Positions 28,869 through 42,200 of a DNA stretch of 64,000 nt are shown here, piece by piece. The stretch comes from Aphrocallistes beatrix (Eukaryota; Porifera; Hexactinellida; Sceptrulophora; Aphrocallistidae), in contig OY725502.1 in the NCBI GenBank assembly GCA_963281255.1, positions 1 through 64,000 on the forward strand, read 5' to 3'. Each line of letters starts with the position of its first letter. Within the stretch, counting starts at the first letter, position 1. Below the pieces are notes generated by a model, which was given only the letters and a program-made list of their open reading frames with translations, ran no database searches and was not told the DNA's origin. Both the position numbers and the translations under genes were made by a program.

Positions 28869-31800
28869 TCACTGAGGAGGCTCTGTTCTCCTCCTCAGCT
28901 GGGGGGACCGTGGCAGCGTCTTCTTGTCGTCTTCTGATTGGGTAGAAGTGGACTCCAGCCTTCTATCCAGCTTCTGCACCATGGCGAAGATCTGAGTGAG
29001 GCTGTTCTCCACTCCGGAGATCTTGTCACTGGCGTGCTGGAGCCTAACAGGAATGACTGAATACTTCGCATTGTTTACGTTGCTATGGAGACTGTGGCTA
29101 TTAATAGCGCAGCTCCTGTTATTGAAGCTGCGCTATTATAATGGAGGTATATGGCGTCTGTACGTCTGTACATCTGTACGTCCTTACGTCTGTACATCTG
29201 TACGTTTGTACATTTATACGTCCTTACGTCTGTACGCCTGTCCAATGTCCATTCTTGAGAAAGTTACTAGACCTAGGTTTACCAAAATTGGAAAGGACAG
29301 CCCTTATAAGGAGTAGTTTTGCACCTGAGGTACAATATTCATTTTTCACACCTTACCTCAAAACGTGACAAAAACAGCTGACCAATGAAATTGCTACTGT
29401 ATTTACTGATAGAGCTCTCCGTGAAAATTGCTCAAATGCCCATTGGTAGAAAAGTGTTCGGAGAGTATTAACTAGATTTTAATAATTTTGTTCTGTTGGA
29501 AATAGATTCAATGTAGCATCAGAAGAGAGATAAGTGCCAACCGAGTTCTGCCATAATTAGCTATTGACAATTAGTCTAAGGAGTAAGAAACATTAACACC
29601 TTTTTGGGGAGGTGATTACACCACATATCTTCACCCGTTAAATGCTCAATTAGTGCCGGTCATTCAATCCAATCAGATTTAAGGATTAGTTAAAGTTAAA
29701 TTCACTCAAATAATTGAGGATTATACGCATCTTTGACCCGCTAGGCTATAGGCTAGCAACGCAATGAACACACAGGAATGCATGCTATTTATAGAGCAGG
29801 ACTGACTGTATCTTGAGGTTGTTGTTCTCCTCTTTGAGGTTGATCAGGAAGAGGAGGTTTGGGTCTGAGATGTCTGAGTTCAGTTTGTCGTGTGTCGTGT
29901 TCAGCTGACTCCAGAACCCAAACACGTCGATGGGCGCGACCACCTACAACGTTCTATAATTAGATACAGCTGCTACAAATATCCGATTCAACCAATCAAA
30001 GAAGAGGATTCACTTGCTTTTCTATTCACAGAATATCATAAAGATTAAACCAGGGATATTCAACAACAACTTCCCATCTACAATCCACTAGTAAAGGTGT
30101 GAAAATATGAATAATCCCTCACCTTAGATAAGAGGTATCGTTTCCGGTTTGGGTAGACTGTGACCTGGTCCGAGTAGATCCACTTCTTGAAGATTGGGTA
30201 GATGTAGCCCAGTTCGAACTCTGTCAGCCAATTAACTTGCTCGATGGCCTTGGAGACCACGGCCTGTCTCAGAATGTTGTCAATGTCTCCCACCGCCAAA
30301 CCGATCTAGGAACACACCTGTCTAAACCCAGGATTCTAAACTTAGAACTTGTTCTATTTATAGTGAGAACATTTTAGCTGACCAGGAAGAAAGGAAGTGA
30401 GTGAGTGTTAGAACAGAATATAACCAATGGATTATCTCGAGACTCCTTTAGGCGAATGATTTTAAGCCCGAAAGTATTAAGAGCTAAGAATTTAGAAAAT
30501 GACCCGATTAATTATAAGCCATTAGTGATTTATACGTATGGAAATGTATGGGTTTGAGGCAGGAGCTTATCTGAGGCTCTGAGATTGGCTGTGCCTACTA
30601 TGCACTGTCTCAACTCACGAGGAGATTGGCCAGGGAGATGGTGATCCCGAACGTGAAGAGGATGAGCAGGACGTACACCAGCTCCTTGTTCCGGTAGCAC
30701 CCGGACTCCACCAGGAAACTATCGTAGAAGTCCAGTTCCCCCACCAGCATGATGGGGATACGGACGAAGGAGACGAAGAGGTCTCCGAACCCCCTCCCAG
30801 GGCTGATGGTGAGGAAGAAGATGATGATGTACGCGAACAGAATGGGGAGGAACACCAGGATGGTCTAAAGGTGTGAACAGAAGTAAACAACAACAATAAT
30901 GTAAACAGCAAATCGTTTAATTACATCATTTGAGCATTGCCAATCAATTCATCCAATCACAATGGACAAGGCACAAACTACCGAAGCATATTATAGCCAA
31001 TCAAATCAGCCGTTTGGACTCGAACAAAATCCTCCTCAATGATGGGTGGATTTGAGTTTAATCGACATTCCTCACCTTCACCATGGACGTGATGACCTCG
31101 ATGAACATGGTGACGTAGAGTCCACTCCAGGAGTACCTCCTCAGGTACAGAAATAGGGCGCCACATCCTAAAAATAGCGCAAGAGCAGCTCTGTCCAGAT
31201 TCACACTCATCTCCTCTCTGATGGTGAGCGTCACAATCAGCGTTCCCAGCTCCATCAGATGGAGGATGTTAAACCAGAAGAGGATTGGCTGAAACATAAA
31301 CATAAACACAAACACAATCTGAACATATAAACAAGTAAACAAGAATAAAAACCTGTTTGAGAATCTTGAATAAGTGAACGAGGAGGAGAACTCCCACGTT
31401 GATGTAGAGAGGAACTAGAATCAAGAATTCTTGTGCATCCTCTGGATTCCTACTCGGATCCTAGAGGAGTGATGTTAAGATTTCATATTTTCACACCTTG
31501 TATCAAATTGTGACAAAAAGTGAAAGAATTGAATATAATTGGTTGATAGGAACTGGACAATGACTCACTGAGCTCGAAATCTGATTGGTGGAAATGAAAG
31601 AAAATATTGCCGAACGACATTTTGATTATTGTTCTAAATTAACCTGCATTAATGTACATATTTATAGCGCCAATCGCACATTTTCTAAGGCTACCAATCC
31701 ATTGGCTAACTCACCAGCAGCTGTATAGGATGGCAATTGCAAGCGAAGTTGTCTGCTTCCTCGCGAAGAATCACTCTTGAGTTCTCTGTGAGTTGAGTGG

Positions 31801-34800
31801 AAAACGTGAAGAAGTTAGTGCTGGCATATGTGGCATTCACGTATCCCTCTCTCTCCAGGAACGTCTGGTTGTACTGGAAGAAGGAGTGGCAAGCAGTATC
31901 ACTCTTCCCGACCATTCCAGACTCCTCGAACCGTATCTTGGTGATGTAGAAGGTGTAGAAGACTTCGGTTATTAGCAGTAGCATGAAGAGGAAGAACGGA
32001 GAGATGCTGATTGTGTAGTAGAGACGTCCGTAAGTCCTCCTAGAGAGCTCAGTTCAATCTTACAACTAACATGTGCAGTCCTATCAAGCAATCAAAACCT
32101 AATTATAGATCTCCTCAAAAAGGTTAATTCGAGATCTCGTCTGGCCAATGAGGAGTCAGTCTTATCATCACACATGCCAGTGTACGAGAAGGAATTTTCA
32201 TTGGACAAAGCGGGCAATCAAATACATCAAAAATATAAAATTCGCTGAGGATTTGCTTTTTTTATTGTTTACAACCTAATAGATTTATTCAAGAATATAC
32301 ACAAACAAACAAACAAACAAACACTTCCGTACCATTTGTAGTCGAGGTATCGCTTGGTGACTGGGTGAGTCAGCAGATTGATGCGGTAGTTGTCAATCAT
32401 CGTCTAACAAATATTAACTTGATAAGTGCTATTAATAGAATTTGACTACAAATCTGACTGGTCCGGATTCTTACGAGACCAAGAGGATTAGTCTCACTTC
32501 CAGTTGACATTGGAATGTGAATAATAAACACAAAATGACGTCACTCAAAAGCGTTCTAGTTCTCTGCTGCATCATCTTTTGTGCTATTTTTAGTAACAGT
32601 CCTAGTCTATTCGGAGATTTCGTGTTCGACGATTCCGAAGCGATTCAAGGCAACGAGGACGTGGCTGGCAACACTTCTATTCGAGAAGTGTTTGGGCACG
32701 ATTTCTGGGGAAACAACATCCGTTCTAAACGCAGCCACAAGTCCTATAGACCCCTGACTGTCCTCACATTCCGATTCGACGCCTGGTTATCAGGGGGACT
32801 GGACCCGACCGTGTTCCATGCCCACAACATTCTCCTCTACGTAGTGGTGGCACTTCTGTACAGACACGTGGTGGAGAGGTGAGAATAAGACAGCCACTTC
32901 CTCGTACGACGAACCCTCAGACATTATTCATGTATGACCTTAAAAGGATATTTGTACATCTGTAGCTATATTTAGATACGCGTGAGTTTGTATCTATGGA
33001 ATGTAAGGTTTCCCACAGAGTTAATTCTTATGCGACCAATCAAATTCATTTCTCTACAAATTCAGTTAAAATTAGAATTTGTTCTGAAGTGGCAAATGAA
33101 GATTTTAATCCGACTCTGACCTGAACGATGAGAAATATGTCTGATGCCGCTGTTCTATATTTAGACTAGGAATAATGGAAACAGCTGACTTAACTCCGTT
33201 CTATTTATAGACTGAGTGGCAGCAAGGAAACAGCTGATTGGTCTGCGCTTCTCTTCGCCGTGCATCCCATCCACACGGAGGTGGTGAGTGGCGTGGTGGG
33301 CAGGGCAGAGATGACGTCATCGCTCTGCTACCTGGTCTCCATTCTCAGCTGGAGGAACTCCTTAAAAGGAGATGTGAAGGGCATCACGTGGTTGCTAGGG
33401 GCAGGAGGAGTGGCAGGGATCGGAATGTTGTGCAAGGAACAGAGTGTGACAGTGCTAGGGGTGTGTGCATTATGGGAGTTGATGCTCCTGTGTGCGGGGA
33501 AGAAGGGTTGGGGTGTGAGGTGGAATTTGTGTCGATGTGTCGTGTATGGAGGCTGTGTCGTGTCCATTTTGTGGCTGAGGTGGACAATAATGGCCGGAAC
33601 CACCCCGACATTCCAGGTGAGAGTGGATCAGAGGTGTGAAAACATGCCATACCTATTTTACATATTCTCTCTAGAAAGGTGACAACCCAGCCTCCTTCGC
33701 AGCTGATTGGCTGACGCGGACAATGAACTACAGCTACATTTGGGCGCTGAATGCATACTTGCTGGCGCTCCCTTTCTGGCTCTGTTTTGATTGGTCAATG
33801 GGCTGCGTTCCCATCTTAGAGACAGTTTGGGATATCAGGAATGCAGCTACAGCCGTGCTCTGTCTATTCCTAGCGACTCTAGCTTGGAGATGCGCCAGGG
33901 AGCTCAGGAATGCTAGGAATGTGGAGCTGACAGCTGGAGTGGTGGCGGTGCTAGTTCCATTCTTTCCTGCCTCAAACGTTCTGTTCCGCGTCGGATTCGT
34001 GGTGGCGGAGAGGATTCTATTTTTAACCTCGATGGGCAGCTGCTTCTTGGTGGCACACAGCGCGCCACGTGTGAAGTGGTGCAGAGTGGGTCTGGTGTCG
34101 CTGTGTGTGCTATTTCTAGTCAGGTCTCATAGACGGAGTTCTGATTGGGTGGGCGAGGAGGCTCTGTACAGGAGTGGACTCGACGTCTGTCCTAGCAACG
34201 CCAAGGTGCATTACAATGTGGCTAACGTGGTGTCGCGGAGTGGCCAGGTGGCAGAGGCGGAGGAGAGGTACAGAGAAGCCGTGAGGTGAGTGATCAGCTG
34301 ACTGCAGTCACTGAGATATATTTAGCCACTCAGTGCATATTCACAATACATAGAGCACACTTCTGAAATTTAGGTTTCCCCAAAAAGAAAAGACTACGAA
34401 TGCATTTCCTGGACACTAATTGACCATTACGCTGATTCTGATTGGTTACAATTCAGTGATTGAGTATAGTTCTATATACTTGGTCCGTTGCATTAATAAC
34501 AACAAACAAATGCCCTAATCTAGTGGCCGGGATAATAATAGTATCAAGTTTCTAACCAATGATCTCACTGATGGAGAGTTTAACTTCTAAGAGGAAGGTC
34601 TTATGTTAACCACAGTAGTGACACAATAATGCACATTTCACACCTAGGCTGTCCCCCGAGTACGACCAGGCCCTGAACAACCTGGGGAACCTGCTGAGGG
34701 ACAAAGGGCAGTGGCAGGAGGCGCACGGGTGTCTCTCTGCAGCGGTTCGAGTCTCGCCGGAGTTCGCCGCCGGTTGGATGAACAAAGGAATCGTGGAACT

Positions 34801-36839
34801 GAATCTGAAACTCTACGACCAATCAGAGCAGAGCCTACTCAATGCCATCAGGTTCAGGAAGAAATACTCTGACGCCTACTACAACCTTGGTGAGTGGACG
34901 GATACATTGGAATGTTAGAAATAGACGCACCGTCTACGGAGATATTTATTGTTGTTACAACAGTCACGGAATGGATTCTATATTTAGAAAATACAAATTA
35001 GTCGTTAATTCCAAACTTCAGTTCATTGGCCAATCAATTGATTATACAAAAGTGTGAAATGAGTCAGCTGTTTCTAGGCAATCTGTACCTGGAGACGGGA
35101 GATATGCAGATGGCAGAGCGGGCATTCAGGGACACAATCCGACTGAAGAGAAGACACAAAGAGGCGTGGGTGAATTTGTGTCTAAATTTAGAAAACTCAG
35201 CTCAGCTGCAAGAAGCGGAGTCAGCTGTTGACGAGGCTATTTCCGTCTTCCCAGCTGACCCCCACTTCCTGTACAGCCGCGGGAACCTCCTGGGCAAGCA
35301 GAGGAGGTTCTCGGAGGCAGAAGAGGCCTACCTGGGCGCCATCCAGCTAGAGCCACTCAACCACAAATTCCACGGAAACCTAGGTCAGATAGCAACGCTG
35401 AGTTCTGATTGGTCAACCCCACTGAGTTATTGGGGCTGTGTATGGATAATTTCACACCTCTGTAGGTGTCCTGTACCACTTGTGGGGGCGGCTAGACCTG
35501 GCGGAGGAGAGCTACAAGCGGACACTGGAGTTGGAGCCCGGTGACCTCACGACATGGAAGAATCACAACAAACTAGCCAACAAGCGAAGAAGCGGCAGCC
35601 AATGAGAATGCAGCCTTCTGATAGTCTGTGTAGAGACACGTGACTGAACTGAGTATTGAATCTGACTGTTTGTTTATTCAGTAAATAAGTTTGTTGTAAC
35701 AACTCACGTGCAGGGCGTAGAGAGAGCTGCCCTCGTAGTCGTATCTGCTCCTGAGGAGGTTCCTCAGGGAGTAGTGCGACTTTATGCGAGACCATAAGCT
35801 AGGCTTTGGAGGCTTTGGCTCTTTCTCTGATCCCTTCCCTACGCGCCTATTCTCTTCCCTCGAGAATGTGGACAGCTTGAAGAGAGCTGCGAGAATGGAA
35901 GTGAATATTTATTTATTCCTTAATTCTTGAAATTATCCTCTTAAATTGCTCGCTCTAATTAGCAGAGTTGAAAGATGCTATTTTAAGACATAACCATTTT
36001 CAAGGTTTAAGCGTATTCTCACGAAATTTTGCAATAATTCATGCTTGAAAATCGTTTCAAATAATTTGTTAAGGAAATAAGATATGTCTATATTCAATTA
36101 TTCTTATTTATTATATATATATATAATTGAACTAACGTTTCTGGTCTGAGAAGTGTCGCTTGTGGCTGTTCGTGGTGGCAGAGCGGTACGGGCGAGTGGC
36201 TAGAGAGCTGGCTCTATGGAATTTATCCATCGAATCACAACCGCCAATCAGGAAACTGAACTCTACTCGCTCCTACAAATAAACAACAACAACAATAAAT
36301 ATAATCAAACAAACACACCGCATTCCGTCTACAGTAGAACCTCACCATGGCAACGGAATTCAAATTATTAGTGTTGAAGATTAACGCGGTTTCTCTAGAA
36401 GTGGCAGAAATTACGACACAATTTCTATCTCTAAGTGGACACAACACTGTATGCTATAAATAGGATTCAGTTCTAAATATAAACTCACGAAGTAGTCGTC
36501 GTGATCTATTGGCAGAGGAGACTTCTGAATCGCTCTTTCTAAGATTATCTAAAAATAGATATACAATCAGCTGTGTTGGTAAGAGGTGTTGAGTACTGGA
36601 ACTAAGGTTGGAACTAACTTTGGAGAGGTCAGGGAGGTGTTTGATGAGTGAGACGAACGGGGGGACAGTTGAGGAGGAACAGAACGTCATCACTTCGTTC
36701 CACCTGAACAACAAACAAACATCACATACACCAATCAATTCTAAATATAGCAACCAATAAGAACAACAAAAATCTGCCTTCACAACAATAGGAACAGACA
36801 AGATCAAGTATTTATCTAAATAACAACAACAACAACAAT

Positions 36840-36878
<39 letters not shown>

Positions 36879-39236
36879 AACAACAACAACAACAACAACA
36901 ACAACAATAACAACAATAACAACAACAACAACACAGTACACCCTCGATAGTCCGTACTTAGCCAATCCGAACACTTCATTCTTAAAATCTGAACACAAAA
37001 ATATAATTTTATTTGCTTTGAACGAATGTTTATAAACTTGAATCTATTTCAATAAGATTGAGAAACCTCGTTAACTAAGCAATCATAGCCAATAATATCC
37101 TTAATATTCTAACAATACAAATTTATTATAATTAATTTCCTATCGAATTAGTGTTATTTCACTAATCGATCATTGGAACAGGCTGTTCGGATTAGCGAGG
37201 ATGTACTGTAACAACAACACAGAACTGTACCTGTCATGGTCGAGGACCTCCAAGACGAGGATCTGCTCCTTCATCTCAATGGCGATGTCGAAGAAAGATT
37301 TCCCCGCGCAGTCCCACAGAAGGACGCTCCCGACGTTCAGCAGCCACAGGACTGTGTCCTTGTGTCCGCTCCGGGCGGACAAATGCAGCGCCGTTTCTCC
37401 GCCCGAGTTCTGCCAGTCCTTGATGGCGTTGTTGGCCTGAGGTGTGAACGGAAGTAAAAGTGTCAATCACCGCGGCATAGAAGCTATACACAGGCAATGC
37501 AGGCGTTTTATTTTTGGACCAGGGATGAGTACTCAAGCTTCTCACATCACAGAAAATAACTGTTTCCTGTGCAAGATAGGCATCGAAGTGGAAATAAGCA
37601 TAACAAAACGCCTGAATCTGGAGTCAAAATACGTCTCGTCATCATAATATTGCGCAACAAGCTATTCTTAGTACAAATCTACGCCGTTTAGGCATTGACG
37701 TGTACTATTAGTGAATGGGATTTGAGCAGTTCGATGCCCATATAAGGAAGAACCGAGGGAGTACCTTGTAAATGAGCTGAGCGCACTTGGTGTGTCCGAA
37801 CTGGCACGCGAGGGCGAAGGGAGAGTCGAGCGAGAGGGACTTCGTGATGTGGGCTCCTTTCTGGAGCAGCAGCCGCACGAGGTCGTAGTGCCCCTTGCTG
37901 GCGGACATGTGGAGGGAAGTGTGGCCTTTGTAGTCCACGTCATTCAGCATCGACCCCCAGACTCCCTCCTGCAGCAGCTGGTACCCCATCGCGTAGGACC
38001 CGTGGAAGCAGGCGTAGTGGAGTGGAATCTAAACACGTCAGCTGTGAATATCAGCTGTGAGTTATCAGCTGTTACTATCAGCTGTCAGTTGTGAACAGAT
38101 TGGTAGCGGAGTTCAGTGTTAGAATAATCTAACGAGACTGCTCTTAACAGCTGTGGAGAGTGGTCTTAAGTTAGCAGATACAGTCAGATGCTACTGGATA
38201 ATCTCATCTTACAAATCCTATTGGGCTTGTAGCCTCTTTCCTGGCAAAACCCGATTTCTACTCATGGGTTGGGTTTATCTAGGATTTTCCAGTCCGGCAC
38301 TTTTTTGAATGTGATAAGTTATATGCACCCAAACAGGGGCTCATCTTCTAATTTCAAGGGTCGTGGCAACCAAATCGAATCAGTCTTCGGCCTCGGACAA
38401 AACCAACTAGCACCTGTAAGTTCCGGACGGGCGCCTAGATAAACCCTGTGTGTACGGAACACTGCGATTCTATTGGCTGAGCTACTGACTCTGCGGTTTC
38501 TGTCGTGCATGTGCATATCCGCCTGGAAGGCTAGGAGCATCTGCATCGTCTTGAAGTCGCCCTGGCCCTTGCAGAGCACGTGCAGGGGGGTCTGTCCAAT
38601 GTCGTCGGGGATGCGGACCAGGACGGACTGAGTCTCATCCCGTCCGTAGCTGAGGAGAGCTCGCGCCGTCTTCCAGTGGCCCTCCTCGATCGCCACCACC
38701 AGCGCCGTCTGCCCCTTGTGGTTCTGGGCTGTGGCGTCTGCGTCCTATAAATAGCACAGCTGACATTCCATTGAGTCATATTCCTGGCTGGGACTTATCC
38801 AATGGAATAACTGATTCAGTCATGCGTCAGTCTCGTCTAAAATTCTGAGCTTTTCAGCGAAAAAAATGCCAGATGCACATCTACATCACTAAGGAGAACT
38901 GCATACCATATTTGGTAAGAATCGGACTGTCAGGTTTCTCGAGATGGCACGTACGGACTCACAAACAAGAAAGAATCTAAATTAAGAACAGATCAGCTGA
39001 TACCTGAGTGAGCAGGAGCTTGAGCACCTTGTTGGCGCCCTTGGAGGCGGCCACGATGAGCGGGGTGTTCCCGTCGCGGTCGATGGCGTCCAGGTTTGCG
39101 CCGTAGTTCTGCAGGATGGTGGCGGACTGCGCGTGGTCGTAAGTGGCGGCGTAGTGGAGCGGAGACTTGTCCTGCGCGTCTCTGATGTCCACCACTGACG
39201 GGTCGTAGCCTGGAGACGCAAATGTGAGAATGGAAT

Positions 39237-39272
<36 letters not shown>

Positions 39273-42200
39273 AGTTTGTTTGTTAGTTAGTTTAGTTTGT
39301 TTGTTTGTTTATTGGTTTGTTTGTTTGTTTGTTTGTTTGTTTGTTTGTTTGTTTGTTTGTTTGTTTGTTTGTTTGTTTACTGTGAACTCCTATTTGTTGA
39401 CATGAACAGAGGTGTTAAGATAGTGTCACCTTTCGCCCACTTGATGAGCTCATTGAGGACAGTGTTCAGGGAGTTGTCGGTCCAGCGGATGGAGGCCAGG
39501 TGGAGGGAGGAGACTTGCTGCTGTCGCGATGACGTCAGAGGAGAGGCTCCGTGTCTCAGGAACAGTTTCACGTTCTCGAGTCTGCCCGCGTCCACCGCGT
39601 AGTGGAGCGGCGTGAACCCTTCCTTGCTCTCCGTCAGCAGCATCGAGTCCTTCTGCCCCGCCTCATCCAGCTGGTGGAGCAGGCACTCCACGATCTACCA
39701 CGAGCAAATGTTAGTATTAGTAAGTACGAGTAAGTATTAGTATTAGTAAGTACGAGTAAGTATTAGTATTAGTAAGCACGAGCAAATGTTAGTATTAGTA
39801 AGTACGAGTAAATGTTAGTATTAGTAACCTCGAGCAAATGTTAGTATTAGTAAGCACGAGCAAATGTTAGTATTAGTAAGCACGAGCAAATGTTAGCATT
39901 AGTAAGCACGAGCAAATGTTAGTAAATATTAGCATTAGTAAGCACGAGCAAATGTTAGTAAGTATTAGCATTAGTAAGCACGAGTAAATGTTGGTAAGTA
40001 TTAGCAAGTACTATTCTAAGTATGAGTAAGAATATCAGTGGTAAAACCGATTCTGACAAACGCCAGTAAAGGAAATTCTGACTAATGACAACTTCAAGAT
40101 TCTGACTAATCAGCGTCTCAGTGTGAAACCAGTTTAGTTTCTAGCTCAGAAAAGATGCACAAAATCTGACTCACCGACGGGTCGCACTTCTTCGCGGCTG
40201 TGTGCAGAGGTGACAAGTTGTCGTTGTCCACTAGAGTCACAAGTGGCACGGTGAGGTCCAGAGCATCGCTTCCAAGGCGGCCTTTGGGGGAGACGCTGAG
40301 GATGAGCCGCACCATCTCCTTGCTGTTCTCCTCGCAGGCCAGGTGCAGGTAGTTCCTCCCCCGGAACGAGAACAGGATCTTGCTCTCCAGCCTCAAGCTA
40401 AGCAGGGCAGCTATAAATAGAACTGCCACGGAACTTACAACCGTTCTGATCCATGCTAAATCCAAGAATTTTCATTGGTCAATTCAATGGCTTTGTTCTC
40501 TACAGTTGGCTGAGGAGAGCCTATTGTTACTGAAGCACTTTCAGATAAACAGGAATACTCTAAGAGGATTCCTGTGATCCCATTGGATAAAATAGACTAT
40601 CAGGATAGACTTGCTCCTTCAAATGTTGATGACGTCACCTGACTGACCTGAATAATATCTTGGCAGATTCCGTTCTGCCCCCTTTGATGGCCAGGTGGAT
40701 AGGCGCCTCTTCTGATTGGTTGCAGATTGTGTCGTCCGCACCTCTGGAGATGAGGAACTCGATGTTCTCGAGGTGTGAGTGGTTCACTGCCCAGTGCAGC
40801 GGTGTGTCGCCGTCGTTGTCAGTGGAGTTAATATCTGGAATAGACCAGTAACATTTGCCACGAATTAAGTCTACAGCTGAGTTCCCATAACTCCAATGCT
40901 ATGGCGGTAACTCAGCCAATGGGAATTGAGATTCCTATTGGCATAGATCAGTATGCCTACACGGAGACAATGAAACACTTCTGTCTTATTCTTAACATTA
41001 AATGTCAACCAATACTCCCCACCGTTCTGAGGAATATATTCTATATTAAGAATAGCACATACAGCACCAACTCAGTCAGTTAAATGCACTTTCTTCCTTG
41101 GAAGGTTTATCTAAGCTTCCTTCCTTTTATAGGTAAGAGAGTGACGAACCTATCTGCTGTCCTGACAGAATGGCAGCGGACACCTGCGAGCAGAAGTTCC
41201 TACTGGTCTGAGCGTAGTGGAGACAGTTGGCGCCACTCGGGCTATTCTTAGACAACGCCGTTAGGTCCTTCACTATCATGTCCACGTCAACCTAAAAATA
41301 GAATCCTCGTTAAGGGAGGAGCACCAACAGGATTGAGTGAATGGAAATCCAGCGTTGCTAAGCAACACACTGGAAATATGTCAAATATTTTATATTGATA
41401 CGAAAAAGATTCTTATTTTAGCAAATTTCAAAATTATACTTTTAGGGAACTTCATTGAAATGTTCAATTTTTCTCTAAATTAATAATCACAGTTCAAGGC
41501 CAAGGAATGGACCAATAGAATTGCTCACATCTGCCATTCTCTTACCTCATTTGAGAGTTCATCCTTGACAGCTTGGCGGATGGTCTTGGAGGCAGATCGG
41601 TCCGTGCGTTTGCGAGTGGGAGAGAAGGAGGAGGGGACTGAGAGGTCTGCGCTTGGGGTTTGGAGCGACACAGAGGCAGCTGGCTTTCTGGGCTAAAAAT
41701 AGGTACAGTTAGAGTCTCTTATTCGCAGAATAATTTGAGTGCAGCTCTTAGCATAGCACATAACCTCCGTCTGCTCGCTCCTGGGAATTCTATTGGACAA
41801 ATTGTACCAAATTTGGACCATATATTCAGTATATGGTGGAGATTTGAACCTGGGTCCAAATCCTGAAAAATATAGACGTTCTCACAAAAGGTGTCAAAAT
41901 GTATTTGCCAATCAGAATCCAGGGATTTAACATTACAGTTGGCTTTGATTTTATTGACGAATAGGATTATATCTAACTCAGTGCAGATAAATGAATTACA
42001 AAGACTCCCTAAACTTGAAATCTGATTGGTTGACGTAGAGAAAATTGTATAAAACGCAATTAAGGCTGAATATTGTGCAAATGCCCTACTAGTCACTTAA
42101 TGGAGCTGCACTATCGGTCTTTCAGTGAACAGAACAGTGATTTGAGAAATGGAGTTTCCATGGATATCATTCTAAGGGCAGCTCAGGGAAGTAATTATTC

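Noticed and set aside
39297-39602. Cysteine/valine-rich MFVCLLVCLF frame
   Set aside because: Translation of a (TTTG)n microsatellite followed by antisense of a TRPA exon.
39697-40015. CRISPR-like array
   Set aside because: Units are contiguous and degenerate with no unique spacers; a minisatellite in an animal intron.
40398-40410. CTATTTATAG as the acceptor of TRPA exon 6
   Set aside because: Using it brings an in-frame stop. The AG 13 nt downstream (TGCTTAG before CTTGAGG) keeps frame and ankyrin similarity.
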